Positions 16,170 through 25,908 are shown, numbered from the stretch's first letter. The stretch: 64,000 bases of DNA from CAZUGO01 sp964619935 (GCA_964619935.1 CAZUGO010000036.1:6743-70742), one strand, 5' to 3'. A program made the numbers and translations. The notes: a model not told the origin generated them from the sequence alone.

Positions 16170-18100
16170 GAGGGCTCCTTGGCTGCGGCTGCCCGGTTGG
16201 CCGGACCCGTATAGAAGCGCGATCCGAAGGCGTGAATGAAGTGCCCATCCGCGTCGAAGATCTGGGCCCGATGATTGCCGAAATCGATCACGATGATCCT
16301 CAGTTGATCGTCCTGAACCACGCCATACGGCTTGTGAAACTCGCCGGCGCCCAGCCCCGCCGTGCCCCAATGAGCCAGCAAGCGGCCGCGCTCGTCGAAT
16401 TTCTGGACTCGGGCGGCTGCGGTGTCGCTGACATACACGCAGCCGTCCTTGCCGGCGGCGATCCCGAAGGGCCGCTGGAAGCTGCCGGGCTGCGATCCCC
16501 GGCCGCCCCATGCAAACAGCGGCCGCCCTTGAAGATCGAACGCCAGAACCTGCTGCCGCCCGGCATCGACCACGAACAACGTCCGGCCGTCACGGCTGAG
16601 CGCCAAGTCCGTCGGATCGCGCAGCCGACCGGGTCCGCCACCAAATCCGCCGATCCGCGATCGCACCTTCAGCGCCTGATCCAAGACCACGATCTCGGCA
16701 GCCTCACGATCCAGGGCGTACAGGTTGCCTGCGGCATCGTATTGCAGCGCCGAGACCCGCAAACCCGGCCGGCCCGGGGGCGTGCTCGCGGCCAGGTTGA
16801 ACGACTTGACGAAGCGAGCCATGTTCGGCACGAAGCGCAGGCGGCCCGTGGGATGGTAGGCCAGCGCAAAGGTTTGCAGCCGGCGGTTGCCGCTGTCGCC
16901 AACCAGCACCCGCCAGGTCCGGGCGTCGATGACCATGCCGCGCGGATCCACCAGCCGCCCGAGTGCCGTGCCGTACCCGCCGAACTGCGTAATGGCCACC
17001 GGCTCGCGCTCACGGAGCTTGAACACCTGAATGGTGTAGGCATCCGGCTCGCGGATCAGCAGCAGATCGCCGGCGGTGGCGGCCCGCGGACCGAAATGGG
17101 TAATGCCGCCGGGTGGAAAAAATTCCGGCCGCGGCCGGGGAGCCCCTTGCAGATCGCCAAATATCTGACAACGGTCCTCCAAGTCCTCGCAGACCACCGC
17201 CAACGTCCCATCAGGGCTCACCGCCAGTGCAGACGGATAGTGAAACTGGCCACTTCCGGCGCGCGGCTCGATGGCGTGACTGCCCCACTGATACAACACC
17301 TGCCCGGCGGTGTCGAAGGCCTGGACGCGCTGGTTCTTGCCGTCGGCCACAAATACGGCACCGCCGGCGCTGGCCACCCCGCTGGGACCGGCCAGCAGCC
17401 CGGGAAAGGACCCCCGTTCGCCCCACCGGGCCACCAGGCGCCCGCCGGCGTCGAACTTCTGCACGCAATCCAGATCGGCATCCACGACATAGCAGAAGCC
17501 GTCGGTGTCCACCGTGACATCCACGGGCTGTTTGAATTGACCGTCGCCACTGCCGTACGACCCCAGGGTCCGCACCCAACGGCCTTGCAGGTCGAACACC
17601 TGGACGCGGGCATTGCCGGTATCGGCGACATACAGCCGCTCCCCGGCCGCCGCCACGCCCCGCGGGCGATTGAATTGGCCGGCTTCCGCACCATAGCCGC
17701 CCCAGACCGCCACTGCCGTGCCGTCGGTCTCCAACACCTGAATCCGATGATTGCCGGTGTCGGCAACCACCAGCCGGCGGTGGTCCGGCGTGAGCGCCAG
17801 CCCGCCGGGTGCATGGAATTGGCCCGGCGCGTCCCCGTAGCCGCCCAGGCAGTCGTGCAGCTTCCCGGCTGCGTCGCCGCGCCTGATGCAGTGATTGCCG
17901 CTGTCGGCAATATATATCGTATTATGGTCGACGATCGCCACCGCCGCCGGATCGGCCAGTCCCGACAGCACACCGAGGTAGCGGCCCAGATCGGGCGGTG
18001 TTGCCGGGTTGGCGGCCCCCAGCCCCGCGCCTGCACACAGCAGCACGGCCGCGGTCACCGCCGGGCAACCGAATCCTCGATAAATTGCGCGGTCATTCAT
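16166..18100 (-). CDS. Secreted NHL-repeat beta-propeller protein
   Basis: Protein of 644 residues: signal peptide about 1-29, then roughly ten or eleven NHL-type repeats with the recurring pattern 'G-x-F-x-x-P-x-G-(I/V)-A ... (L/V)-Y-V-A-D-(T/S)-G-N-x-R-(I/V)-Q-x-F', for example GQFNRPRGVAAAGERLYVADTGN. That number suits two six-bladed propellers. NHL propellers bind proteins or small ligands; some are enzymes, but no catalytic residues are recognised here. First gene of a three-gene operon joined by ATGA overlaps to the YtkA-like and di-heme peroxidase genes, so the three products are probably made in fixed ratio and act together in the periplasm. ATG 18100 opens the signal peptide. Confidence 0.84.
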   Translation of the reverse strand: MNDRAIYRGFGCPAVTAAVLLCAGAGLGAANPATPPDLGRYLGVLSGLADPAAVAIVDHNTIYIADSGNHCIRRGDAAGKLHDCLGGYGDAPGQFHAPGGLALTPDHRRLVVADTGNHRIQVLETDGTAVAVWGGYGAEAGQFNRPRGVAAAGERLYVADTGNARVQVFDLQGRWVRTLGSYGSGDGQFKQPVDVTVDTDGFCYVVDADLDCVQKFDAGGRLVARWGERGSFPGLLAGPSGVASAGGAVFVADGKNQRVQAFDTAGQVLYQWGSHAIEPRAGSGQFHYPSALAVSPDGTLAVVCEDLEDRCQIFGDLQGAPRPRPEFFPPGGITHFGPRAATAGDLLLIREPDAYTIQVFKLREREPVAITQFGGYGTALGRLVDPRGMVIDARTWRVLVGDSGNRRLQTFALAYHPTGRLRFVPNMARFVKSFNLAASTPPGRPGLRVSALQYDAAGNLYALDREAAEIVVLDQALKVRSRIGGFGGGPGRLRDPTDLALSRDGRTLFVVDAGRQQVLAFDLQGRPLFAWGGRGSQPGSFQRPFGIAAGKDGCVYVSDTAAARVQKFDERGRLLAHWGTAGLGAGEFHKPYGVVQDDQLRIIVIDFGNHRAQIFDADGHFIHAFGSRFYTGPANRAAAAKEPS

Positions 18101-18276
18101 GATGTTTGCGTCGGGCTCGACCTCGTGGATCAGGTGCGGTCGTCAGGTGTCCACTGCCTCTCTCTCCCGCCACCAGAGACGCTGTCGCGGGGCCCGCGTT
18201 CGGCAGAAGCGTGTCAACGCGGAACTCGCCCCGCACGCTGGTAAGGGCTGGGACCACCCGTCAGACAGACTTACGT

Positions 18277-18296
18277 ATTGTACCCCAACACGGTAC
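18277..18296 (-). promoter_or_regulatory. TACAAT box overlapped by a short palindrome (possible operator)
   Basis: GTACC (18280-18284) and GGTAC (18292-18296) form a dyad with a 7-base centre. On the minus strand TACAAT (18277-18282), a good -10 box for the NHL operon, overlaps one half-site. The matching -35 (GGGACG) is poor. A repressor site is possible. Confidence 0.3.
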
Positions 18297-18409
18297 GATC
18301 GTCCCTAATCTGGCGAACCCGGATTGCCGGACGGCCGATATGATGGCAGGATTCGCCGGTTGCGGTCGACACACAGCGGGAATCGAATCCGTGTCGCAGA
18401 CACGCCGGT

Positions 18410-18438
18410 ATGCCAATCTCACCACAATGGTGTATGAT
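18410..18438 (+). promoter_or_regulatory. Candidate promoter for the cyclase-TPR gene
   Basis: ATGCCA (18410-18415, 4 of 6), 17-base spacer, TATGAT (18433-18438, 5 of 6). The start would fall near 18445, 23 bases before ATG 18468. Confidence 0.45.
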
Positions 18439-18467
18439 GGCGGATCTGGAGGAGCCGCGAGCCCGCC

Positions 18468-20552
18468 ATGTCTGAACGGGAACACCCCCATCTGGCCGTG
18501 ATGTTCACCGACATCAAAGGGTACAGCCTGATGATGTCGGAGGATGAGTCCGCGGCCCTGCGCATGCTGCTGGAGCACAACCAGATCATGGAATCCGTGA
18601 TTGACGCCCATGGCGGCCGGGTGGTCAAGAAGCTCGGCGATTCCTACATGGTCATTTTTGACGGGGCCGATGCCGCCGTGAAGTGCGGGCTGCACGCCCT
18701 CACCAAGATTGCCGCCCGCAACCGCCGCGGCGATAAGGCCGTGGAGATCCGCGTGGGGATCCACGAGGGCTCCATGCGCGAACGCGGCAACGATTTTTTT
18801 GGCGAGAGCGTCAACATTGCCGCCCGCCTGGAGCAGATGGGCAAGCCGATGACGATCACCGCATCGGAGCGGGTGGTCCAGACGGTCGCCACCCGCGTCA
18901 AGTGCGAAGCTCGTTTTGTCGGCGCCGAGGCCCTCAAGAACCTGCGCTACCCGGTCAGTGTTTATCGCTTGACGCCGGCCGATTCCTGGAAGCTGTACCT
19001 GACGACCGACGGCGCTGTCGCCGGCGATGAGCACGATGTGTTGTGCGATTACACCGACGCCGAGTCGGTGTGGCAGGATCTCCAGGCCCTGGTCGAGTCC
19101 GGCGACCTGAATGCCGCCGCGGGACTGGCTGCCGCCGCCCTCAGTCGATTCGGCGGCCGCTATGCCGACTACTGCCACCTGGCGGCACTCCACCTGATCG
19201 GCGGGCACCCTGGCGAGGCCCAGACCACCCTGAAGATGGGCGAAATGCTCGGCCAGGAAGGGCCGGATGACGCCGCCCTGGAGTGGCTGACCACTTTGGC
19301 GAACCTGCCGGAAGGCGCCTGGAACGCCGATGACGACGAAGTCGCCCGCTGCCTGGCCCAGGCCACCGCCTACGCGGCGGGTCACGCCGGCGATCTGGTC
19401 AAGACGCTGCTGTGCGAGCGGCTGCGGGCGCGGATCTCCGGGCAGGTGGACGGCCTGGCCCGCATGGCCCAGCAACATCCCGACAAGGCCCTGCTGGTCC
19501 GGGGATACGCCGAAGCCTTGAAAGATCTGGATCGCCGAGCCGACGCCCATCGCATGCTCGAAAAGGCGATTGCGGTGGCGCCGGCGGTCGCCGATCACCA
19601 ACTCCGGCGGGTGCAGTGGATGGTCGATGAAGACGATCTCGAATCGGTGCTTGCCGAGTCGCAAGCCCTCGCCGGCCGCTTTCCTGATGAGCCGCGGGTC
19701 TATGAATGGACCGGCAAGACCCGGCTGCTGAACCTCGATCCGCACGGCGCCCAATGGGTCTTCGAACAGCGGGCCGAAACCGATTCCGACGTCGGCAGCG
19801 GCGACTTGGCCCGCTGGCACATCTGCAGCATGATGCACCAGGGACGGTTTGACCGGGCCATGGAGGCCGCCCGGCGCAGCCTGCGCAGCGCCATCCGCAA
19901 GAATCTGCGCTCGGCGGCCCGCCGCTACCTGCCGCTCGCCGCGGGCGGCATGTACCTGGACCACTGGGACGGCGCGCTCGAGATTCTGGAAGAATACAAG
20001 CGCTATGATCCCGACTGGCTGTTCGTTCAGGCGGCCTTAATCGCGGCCAAGGTCCAGCGGCAGTTGATGCCCTGGGACCGGGCCATTGCCCAACTCGGTG
20101 AGACGGCCGAGCGCTGGACCACGGCCGAATACCCGCATCCGAGCGCCGTCACCGCGTTGGCGCTGCTTCCGGTGGCGCGCGACGTTGAATGGTGGAGCCG
20201 GCTGCACGAGCTGGAGTTTCTCCGCAGCCACCGCAATTGGATCGTCGAGCGCGGCCACCTCGAGGCCGCCCTCCAGGAAGCCCGCGGCGCCTTGCAGTTG
20301 GACGCCCTGGACCCCTGGCATGGGCAACTGGTGCCGATTCTGACCCGACTGAGCAGCCGGCTGCACGACCGCCTGCCCAGCCTGCTGGCCATCGCCGGCT
20401 TGATCCAGGTGCGGCTCGATCAGACCGAGGCGGGAAACGCCCTGTTGCAGCAGGCCCGCAAATTGTGGGCGGGCGCCGACTGGCCGGTGTGGGAAATTCA
20501 AGAAGCCGAATCCGCCCTGGCGGGCGGACCGTCATCGCAGGTGCAATCATGA
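18468..20552 (+). CDS. Class III nucleotide cyclase with C-terminal TPR region
   Basis: Protein of 694 residues without signal peptide. Residues 1-175 are a class III cyclase domain: metal-binding Asp15 (FTDIKGYS) and Asp58 (KKLGD), transition-state Asn116 and Arg120 (SVNIAARLE). Lys54 occupies the adenine-selecting position, but its usual partner Asp is Glu113 (FGESVN), so adenylate cyclase activity is likely but not certain. Residues about 230-690 are helical repeats of TPR type with Ala/Leu-rich pairs, probably for protein binding or sensing. A GGAGGAG lies 13 bases before the ATG, a rather long spacing. The stop overlaps the start of the DUF1571 gene (ATGA), implying coupled expression. 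Confidence 0.85.
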   Translation: MSEREHPHLAVMFTDIKGYSLMMSEDESAALRMLLEHNQIMESVIDAHGGRVVKKLGDSYMVIFDGADAAVKCGLHALTKIAARNRRGDKAVEIRVGIHEGSMRERGNDFFGESVNIAARLEQMGKPMTITASERVVQTVATRVKCEARFVGAEALKNLRYPVSVYRLTPADSWKLYLTTDGAVAGDEHDVLCDYTDAESVWQDLQALVESGDLNAAAGLAAAALSRFGGRYADYCHLAALHLIGGHPGEAQTTLKMGEMLGQEGPDDAALEWLTTLANLPEGAWNADDDEVARCLAQATAYAAGHAGDLVKTLLCERLRARISGQVDGLARMAQQHPDKALLVRGYAEALKDLDRRADAHRMLEKAIAVAPAVADHQLRRVQWMVDEDDLESVLAESQALAGRFPDEPRVYEWTGKTRLLNLDPHGAQWVFEQRAETDSDVGSGDLARWHICSMMHQGRFDRAMEAARRSLRSAIRKNLRSAARRYLPLAAGGMYLDHWDGALEILEEYKRYDPDWLFVQAALIAAKVQRQLMPWDRAIAQLGETAERWTTAEYPHPSAVTALALLPVARDVEWWSRLHELEFLRSHRNWIVERGHLEAALQEARGALQLDALDPWHGQLVPILTRLSSRLHDRLPSLLAIAGLIQVRLDQTEAGNALLQQARKLWAGADWPVWEIQEAESALAGGPSSQVQS

Positions 20553-21439
20553 AAACCGCCCGGTTTCTGGTACTCGCCGCATCGCTCACCCTCGGCGGTT
20601 GCGCCGCCGCGCCCAAACCGGTCGAGTTCAAACCCGTCGAAGCCGCGGTCCCCACGGTCGTGGACCAGGGCCAACGCATTGAGCGCGACCCGGCGGCGTT
20701 CCTGCGGCAGACCCGCACCCGCTGTGCCCAGTTGGATCATTACGAAGTGGATTTTTACAAACGGGAGCGGCTGGGGTTGTTGGTCAAGGAACTGCGCGAC
20801 GAAGAGCACATGCGCGTCAAGTTTCGGGCCGAGCCGTTCAGTGTCAAGATGACCATGCTGAACGAGAGCCACGAGTTTGCTGAAACGGTCTACGTGGACG
20901 GTGAGAACGACGGCAAGCTGCGCTGCCGCCGTCGCAAACCGCTGTGGCCCGGCGGCCAGGCCACGGTGAACGAGTACCCGCCGGCCCTGGCGGTCACCTT
21001 CGGCAAGAGCCTCAACCCGATCACCGACTTCGGCGTGGCCCGGCTGATGGACCGGGTCGTCGACCTGCTGGAGCGCGCCGTCGCGGAGCAGCGGCCGCCG
21101 ATCCTCGAGTACCTCGGTGTCACCGAGTTCGAGAAGGAACATACACCGGCATACCACATCCGACTGACCTATCCACCCGAAGCCAAGTTGGCCGCCCCGC
21201 AGGTCGATCTGCTGTTCCACACCGATTCGCTGCTGCCGGCCGCCAGCTACACCCGCAACGCAGCCGGCCAACTGGAAGGCCAATACTTTTACACCCATTT
21301 CGACTTCAACGTCGCCTTTGACGACCACGACTTCCGAATCGGCGAGCCGCAAGCGCAAGCCGAGGCTCGGGCGCCACAACGTCCGAGCCGGGAATTCATG
21401 CCCGTGCCCGCCGGATCCGCGACCGTCAGCCAACCGTGA
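20549..21439 (+). CDS. DUF1571 family lipoprotein
   Basis: Protein of 296 residues with a lipoprotein signal: LTLGGC, Cys18 as modified residue. The mature part begins with a helical segment and has the DUF1571 pattern: LDHYEVDFYKRERLGLLVKE, MRVKFRAEPFSVKMTM, TVYVDGENDGKL and FYTHFDFNVAFDDHDF. It should be tethered to a membrane on the periplasmic side. Function unknown; the fold resembles outer-membrane lipoprotein carrier-like sandwiches, which is inference. Its ATG overlaps the cyclase stop; the frame is open upstream to 20189, but that part only shadows the cyclase gene. Confidence 0.8.
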   Translation: MKTARFLVLAASLTLGGCAAAPKPVEFKPVEAAVPTVVDQGQRIERDPAAFLRQTRTRCAQLDHYEVDFYKRERLGLLVKELRDEEHMRVKFRAEPFSVKMTMLNESHEFAETVYVDGENDGKLRCRRRKPLWPGGQATVNEYPPALAVTFGKSLNPITDFGVARLMDRVVDLLERAVAEQRPPILEYLGVTEFEKEHTPAYHIRLTYPPEAKLAAPQVDLLFHTDSLLPAASYTRNAAGQLEGQYFYTHFDFNVAFDDHDFRIGEPQAQAEARAPQRPSREFMPVPAGSATVSQP

Positions 21440-21576
21440 GGGAGCGGAGCAACCCCACAACCCACCCGCACCGTCTTGACACCCCCAGCGCACGCCGAGG
21501 CCGGGTTGCCTGCCGCGTCACGATCCTGGATACTGATCAGGCCTCGCCGGCATCGCGAGGCAGGAGCCTTGTCATC

Positions 21577-22962
21577 ATGACCAGCGTTGCACCCGTCGCA
21601 TCCGCCGCCCCTGCGGCGCCGTCACTGTCGCACGAGATCGATCGCCTTCGCCCGCGAAACAACCATACCAATTGGATCTACATCGCCCAGGTGTACGCCA
21701 TCATGACGGCAACCGCGGCTGCGACCATGGCCTTCTACGATTACCAGCAGACGGCGGGCCTGGCCCTCGGCTGGAGCGCGGCGGTCACGCTGCTGGCAGT
21801 GGTGGTCATGGGCGCCTCGCAGCACCAGCTTGGCGGCGCCACCCACGAGGCCACCCACTACCTGCTCTTCCGCAACCGTATTCTGAACGAGCTGGTCTCG
21901 GACTGGCTGTGTATGTTTCCGCTGTACACCTCGACCTACCAGTTCCGCGTCCACCATCTGGCCCATCACCAGTTCGTCAACGACCCGCAGCATGACCCGG
22001 ATCAATCGCAACTGCGCGACAGCGGTCACTGGTTGGACTTTCCAGTCACACATGTCACCTTCGTGTGGACCCTGCTCAAGCAACTGTGGATCCCCAACCT
22101 GGTGCGCTACACCCTGACCCGGGCCCGCTACAGCTCGCTGGGCGATTGCAACAGCCCCTATCACGACGCCGCCGCCCGGCCCTCGAAGTGGCCGACGCGG
22201 ATCGGCATTCTCTACGCGGTGGCGACACCGATCATCATCGGTCGGCTGGTGCCGCTGCAACGGCCGTGGGTCCTGGCTGCGGCGATCGTCGGCATGTGGG
22301 CGTTGGCCGCAGGATACTATGCGGTGATCCCACGCAGCGCCTTTCCGGGCAGCCGCATCCGACCGGTGATCTCGCACCGCGTCACCTGGATCAGCCGAAT
22401 CACCTACCTGACGCTGCTGTACGGCGGCGTGGCCGTGGCGGAACTCACCACCGGATGGCCTTTCGGCTGGACCCTGCTGCTGCTGTGGATCGTGCCGCTC
22501 TTTACGACCTTTCCCTTATTCATGATCCTGCGCCAGGTCGTGCAACATGGCAACGCCGACCGCGGTCGGCTCAGCAACACGCGGGTGTTTCGGGTCAACC
22601 CGCTGATTCGGTACGCCGTGTTTCCGTTCGGCATGGACTATCACCTGCCGCACCATCTGTACGCCTCGATCCCCCACTACCGCCTGGCCGAATTGCACAC
22701 CCTGCTGAGCCGCGACCCGCAGTATGCCCGCGAGGGCGTGGTGGTGGAAGGCTACTTCCGCGCTCCGGCCAGCAACGAATCGCGCCGGCCCACGGTCCTC
22801 GAAGTGCTCGGGCCCAAACACGCACCCCGCGAAGCCGGCGAGATCTACATCGACAATCACGCCCTGGACGACGCCGAAATCGTCCCCGCCGACATCCATC
22901 CCCACGTTCGGGCCCAGCCGATCGCCGGCTGGCCGGCGCATGCCAAGCCCCGGCAGGTCTGA
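21577..22962 (+). CDS. Membrane fatty acid desaturase family protein
   Basis: Protein of 461 residues with several hydrophobic segments (about 33-53, 62-80, and more at 205-300) and the three histidine boxes of membrane di-iron desaturases/hydroxylases: H90-EAT-H94, H126-H127-LA-H130-H131, and H356-LP-H359-H360. These bind the di-iron centre that introduces a double bond or hydroxyl group into a lipid. A soluble tail of about 100 residues follows the third box. ATG 21577 has AGGAG 10 bases upstream; the frame is open to 21436 but the extra residues look non-coding. The exact substrate (acyl lipid, carotenoid or sphingoid) cannot be told. Confidence 0.85.
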   Translation: MTSVAPVASAAPAAPSLSHEIDRLRPRNNHTNWIYIAQVYAIMTATAAATMAFYDYQQTAGLALGWSAAVTLLAVVVMGASQHQLGGATHEATHYLLFRNRILNELVSDWLCMFPLYTSTYQFRVHHLAHHQFVNDPQHDPDQSQLRDSGHWLDFPVTHVTFVWTLLKQLWIPNLVRYTLTRARYSSLGDCNSPYHDAAARPSKWPTRIGILYAVATPIIIGRLVPLQRPWVLAAAIVGMWALAAGYYAVIPRSAFPGSRIRPVISHRVTWISRITYLTLLYGGVAVAELTTGWPFGWTLLLLWIVPLFTTFPLFMILRQVVQHGNADRGRLSNTRVFRVNPLIRYAVFPFGMDYHLPHHLYASIPHYRLAELHTLLSRDPQYAREGVVVEGYFRAPASNESRRPTVLEVLGPKHAPREAGEIYIDNHALDDAEIVPADIHPHVRAQPIAGWPAHAKPRQV

Positions 22963-23052
22963 CCAGCACAGTCCTTCCGACTTCAGGACGTCCAAGTCGT
23001 CTGCCGATGTTCCAGGAATCGGATCGCAGCACTCCATCAGGGGAAAACCACA

Positions 23053-25020
23053 ATGGGTATGATCACCGGCGCATTGCGGGCCTTCGGGGTGGTCCTGGTC
23101 CCGGCCGCCGCGGCGGCGGCACAGGATCGGATCTACTGGTGCGACACCGGAACCGGCAAGATTCAACGGGCCGACGCGGTCGCGCTGGTCGTGGAGGATC
23201 TGGTCACCAGTGACCTGAACTCGCCGCGCGATATCGCGCTGGACCCGGCCGCCGGCTTGATGTATTGGACCGAAGGCGCCACCGGCAACATTCGCCGCGC
23301 TGCGCTCGACGGCAACACCGCTGAAACGCTGGTCAGCGGACTGGCCGAAGCCCGCGGCCTGGCGTTGGACCTGCCCGCCGGCAAGATGTACTGGCTGGAC
23401 AGCACCGCCCCGAACAGCACCATCAGCCGGGCCAACCTGGACGGCTCCGCCATCGAACCGTTGATCGGCGAACTCAGCAACCTGTCCAAGATCGCCCTGG
23501 ACCTGACGGCCGGCCAGTTGTACTGGACCCAAAACACCCCGGCCCTGATCCGGCGGGCCGGTCTCGACGGCAGCAACATTGAAACGCTGGTCGACAGCGA
23601 CCTGCTGTCGCCCCGCGGCATCGCCGTGGACCCGGCGGGCGGCAAGATGTACTGGGCCGACGACGGTACCGGGCGCATTCAACGGGCCGACCTCAGCGGC
23701 GCCGCTGTCGAAACGCTGATCGAGAAGGGCGTGTCCGGCGTGTCCGGCCCGGTCGCCCTGACGCTGGACATTCCCAACGGTAAGATGGTCTGGACCGACA
23801 CGGTCAGTGGACGCATCCAGCAGGCCAATCTGGACGGCTCGAACGTCGAGGACCTGGTCACTGAAAGACTCGGCCTGCCGTTCGGGATTGCCCTCGACGC
23901 GCCCGCCGGCAAGATGTACTGGGTCGACGTTCTGAACATCACCATTTCAAGAAGTGACCGGAACGGCAGCAATGTCGAGATCCTGCTGCACTCGCGCATC
24001 GAGCATCCACGGCGCATCGCCCTGGACCTGCCGGACGGCAAAATGTATTGGTCGGACTCGTTTACCAACAAGATCCAGCGGGCCGGTCTGGAGATTCCCG
24101 CGGGCCAGACCGCTGCCAATCGCGGCGATATCGAAGACCTGGTCGCCGGGCTGGTCGATCCCAACGGCGTGGCGCTCGATCTGGCGGCCCGGCGCATCTA
24201 CTGGGCCGACGAAGGCGCCGGCCGCATTGAGCGGGCCAACCTGGACGGTTCCGACATGCAGGAAGTGGTCGGCAATCTGTTCGCCCCGCGTGATCTTGCC
24301 GTCGATCTGAAATGGGGCAAGCTCTACTGGACCGACCAAACCAGCAATCGTGTGCAACGGGCCAACCTGGACGGTTCCGAGATAGAGGACGTCGTCACCG
24401 CCGATCAGATCGATCCCAACGGCATCGCCCTGTGGGTGGCCGCCGACCGCTTGTACTGGGCGGACAAAGGCGCTGACCGCATTCAAAGGGCCTGGCTGGA
24501 CGGCAGCGGCGCCGAGACACTGATCGCCAGCCTGAGCACGCCGCAGGGCGTGCAACTCGATCTCGACACCGAAGCGGTCTACTGGACCGACAGCGGCACG
24601 CACACCCTGCAGCGCGCTACCCTCGGCGGCACCGGAGTCGTCACACTGATCGGTGCGGAACTGAATTCACCACAGGGCCTGGCATTGACCTTCGGCCAGG
24701 ATGTCGACGGTGACGGCGTTCTGGATGTCGAGGACAACTGCCAGACCGCATGCAATCCGCTGCAACTGGATGCCGACGGCGACGGAGTGGGCAACCTGTG
24801 CGACCCCTGCCGCACCGATCCGGACAACCCGCCGGACTGCCCACCCAACTGCATTGCCGATCTCAATGTGGACGGGATGGTCAACGCGGTCGACCTCGCC
24901 CAGCTACTGGGGGCCTGGGGCCCCAACCCCTGCAGCAGTGCCGACCTCAACGGCGACCGCCTGGTGACGCCCGCCGACCTGGCCCAGGTGTTGGGCGCCT
25001 GGGGACGGTGTACACCCTGA
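23053..25020 (+). CDS. Secreted YWTD-propeller protein with TSP3 and dockerin-like C-terminus
   Basis: Protein of 655 residues. Signal peptide 1-23. Residues about 25-545 are a dozen or so repeats of the LDL-receptor class B type, each like IQRANLDGSEIEDVV, GIALD and GKMYWTD, probably forming two six-bladed propellers. About 555-595 holds thrombospondin type 3-like calcium repeats (DVDGDGVLDVEDNC, DADGDGVGNLCDPC). A dockerin-like pair closes the protein (about 600-653: DLNVDGMVNAVDLAQLLGAWG and DLNGDRLVTPADLAQVLGAWG). GGGGA lies 9 bases before the ATG. It is one of eight proteins here with this type of tail. No enzymatic motif is seen; a binding role is likely. Confidence 0.85.
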   Translation: MGMITGALRAFGVVLVPAAAAAAQDRIYWCDTGTGKIQRADAVALVVEDLVTSDLNSPRDIALDPAAGLMYWTEGATGNIRRAALDGNTAETLVSGLAEARGLALDLPAGKMYWLDSTAPNSTISRANLDGSAIEPLIGELSNLSKIALDLTAGQLYWTQNTPALIRRAGLDGSNIETLVDSDLLSPRGIAVDPAGGKMYWADDGTGRIQRADLSGAAVETLIEKGVSGVSGPVALTLDIPNGKMVWTDTVSGRIQQANLDGSNVEDLVTERLGLPFGIALDAPAGKMYWVDVLNITISRSDRNGSNVEILLHSRIEHPRRIALDLPDGKMYWSDSFTNKIQRAGLEIPAGQTAANRGDIEDLVAGLVDPNGVALDLAARRIYWADEGAGRIERANLDGSDMQEVVGNLFAPRDLAVDLKWGKLYWTDQTSNRVQRANLDGSEIEDVVTADQIDPNGIALWVAADRLYWADKGADRIQRAWLDGSGAETLIASLSTPQGVQLDLDTEAVYWTDSGTHTLQRATLGGTGVVTLIGAELNSPQGLALTFGQDVDGDGVLDVEDNCQTACNPLQLDADGDGVGNLCDPCRTDPDNPPDCPPNCIADLNVDGMVNAVDLAQLLGAWGPNPCSSADLNGDRLVTPADLAQVLGAWGRCTP

Positions 25021-25089
25021 GGCTGCCGCCTGAGTGTTGCTTTGCCGCCGACGCTTGCGGGAATCCGGCGGACCGGTCAGGCTTTCGAT

Positions 25090-25875
25090 ATGTTCGGTTT
25101 CAGGCGCAGAAAACGAGCCCGCATCCGCCGGCAACCCTTCCCGCCGTCATGGCTGAACGTCCTGCGGTGCAACGTGGCCTACTATCACCTGCTCACGCCG
25201 GATGAACAGACCGAACTGCAGGGTCACATCCAGGTATTTCTCAAGGAGAAGCGGTTCGAAGGCTGCGGCGGGCTGGTGATCACCGAGTCCATCCGCGTGA
25301 CGATCGCCGCCCAGGCCTGCATCCTGTTGCTGCACCGCGACACCGACTATTACCCTCGGATGCGAACGATCCTGGTCTACCCGCACGAGTATGTCGCCGC
25401 CCACCAGGAGCACCTGCCCGATGGGACGGTTCTGGAGGGCGCCCACACCCGACTGGGCGAGTCATGGGATCGAGGTCCGGTGGTCCTGTCCTGGGACGAG
25501 GTGCTGCGGGGCGCGGCCGACGTCCACGACGGCCACAACGTGGTGTTCCATGAATTCGCCCATCAACTCGACAACGAATCCGAGGCGAGCGCAGGGGCGC
25601 CGGTGCTTCCGCGCCACTCGATGTATCTTCCCTGGGCGCGCGTGCTCGGGCGTGAGTACCAGCATCTGATCGACGACCTCAAGAGCCGACGCCGGCCGTT
25701 CATCGACGCTTATGGCGCCACCAATCCAGCCGAGTTTTTTGCCGTGGTCACCGAGGCGTTCTTCGAGCAGCCGCTCCAACTCCGCCAGCGGCACCCCGAG
25801 TTGTACGAGCAGTTGGCCGGCTTCTACCAGCAGGATCCCGCTGCCCGCATCCCTACGGATGACGGCTCCAGCTAG
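25090..25875 (+). CDS. mtfA: MtfA-type zinc metallopeptidase
   Basis: Protein of 261 residues from ATG 25090. It contains the HExxH zinc motif H154-EFA-H158 (VFHEFAHQLD), a downstream Glu in TEAFFEQP as likely third ligand, and the closing FYQQDP typical of MtfA. Segments ILVYPHEYV and GPVVLSWDEV also match the family. In E. coli MtfA is a cytoplasmic peptidase that binds the repressor Mlc and so affects sugar uptake; no Mlc is in this window. An in-frame TTG at 25042 would add 16 residues unlike the family. It follows the YWTD gene closely and could be read from the same transcript. Confidence 0.85.
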   Translation: MFGFRRRKRARIRRQPFPPSWLNVLRCNVAYYHLLTPDEQTELQGHIQVFLKEKRFEGCGGLVITESIRVTIAAQACILLLHRDTDYYPRMRTILVYPHEYVAAHQEHLPDGTVLEGAHTRLGESWDRGPVVLSWDEVLRGAADVHDGHNVVFHEFAHQLDNESEASAGAPVLPRHSMYLPWARVLGREYQHLIDDLKSRRRPFIDAYGATNPAEFFAVVTEAFFEQPLQLRQRHPELYEQLAGFYQQDPAARIPTDDGSS

Positions 25876-25908
25876 CGGCTTTCAAGATAATCACGGTCGT
25901 CGATGGAA

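Larger units (their letters stand above)
18101..18467. other. Divergent intergenic region (NHL operon / cyclase gene)
   Basis: 367 bases without a gene. It carries the promoter of the cyclase gene on the right and, near 18277-18296, an inverted repeat overlapping a minus-strand -10-like box for the NHL operon. The remaining sequence shows nothing recognisable. Confidence 0.5.

Noticed and set aside
16232..18244. 670-codon plus-strand open frame
   Set aside because: Antisense shadow of the NHL gene; the repeats on the minus strand are clear.
18261..19964. 567-codon minus-strand open frame
   Set aside because: Antisense shadow of the cyclase-TPR gene, with a composition typical of shadows.
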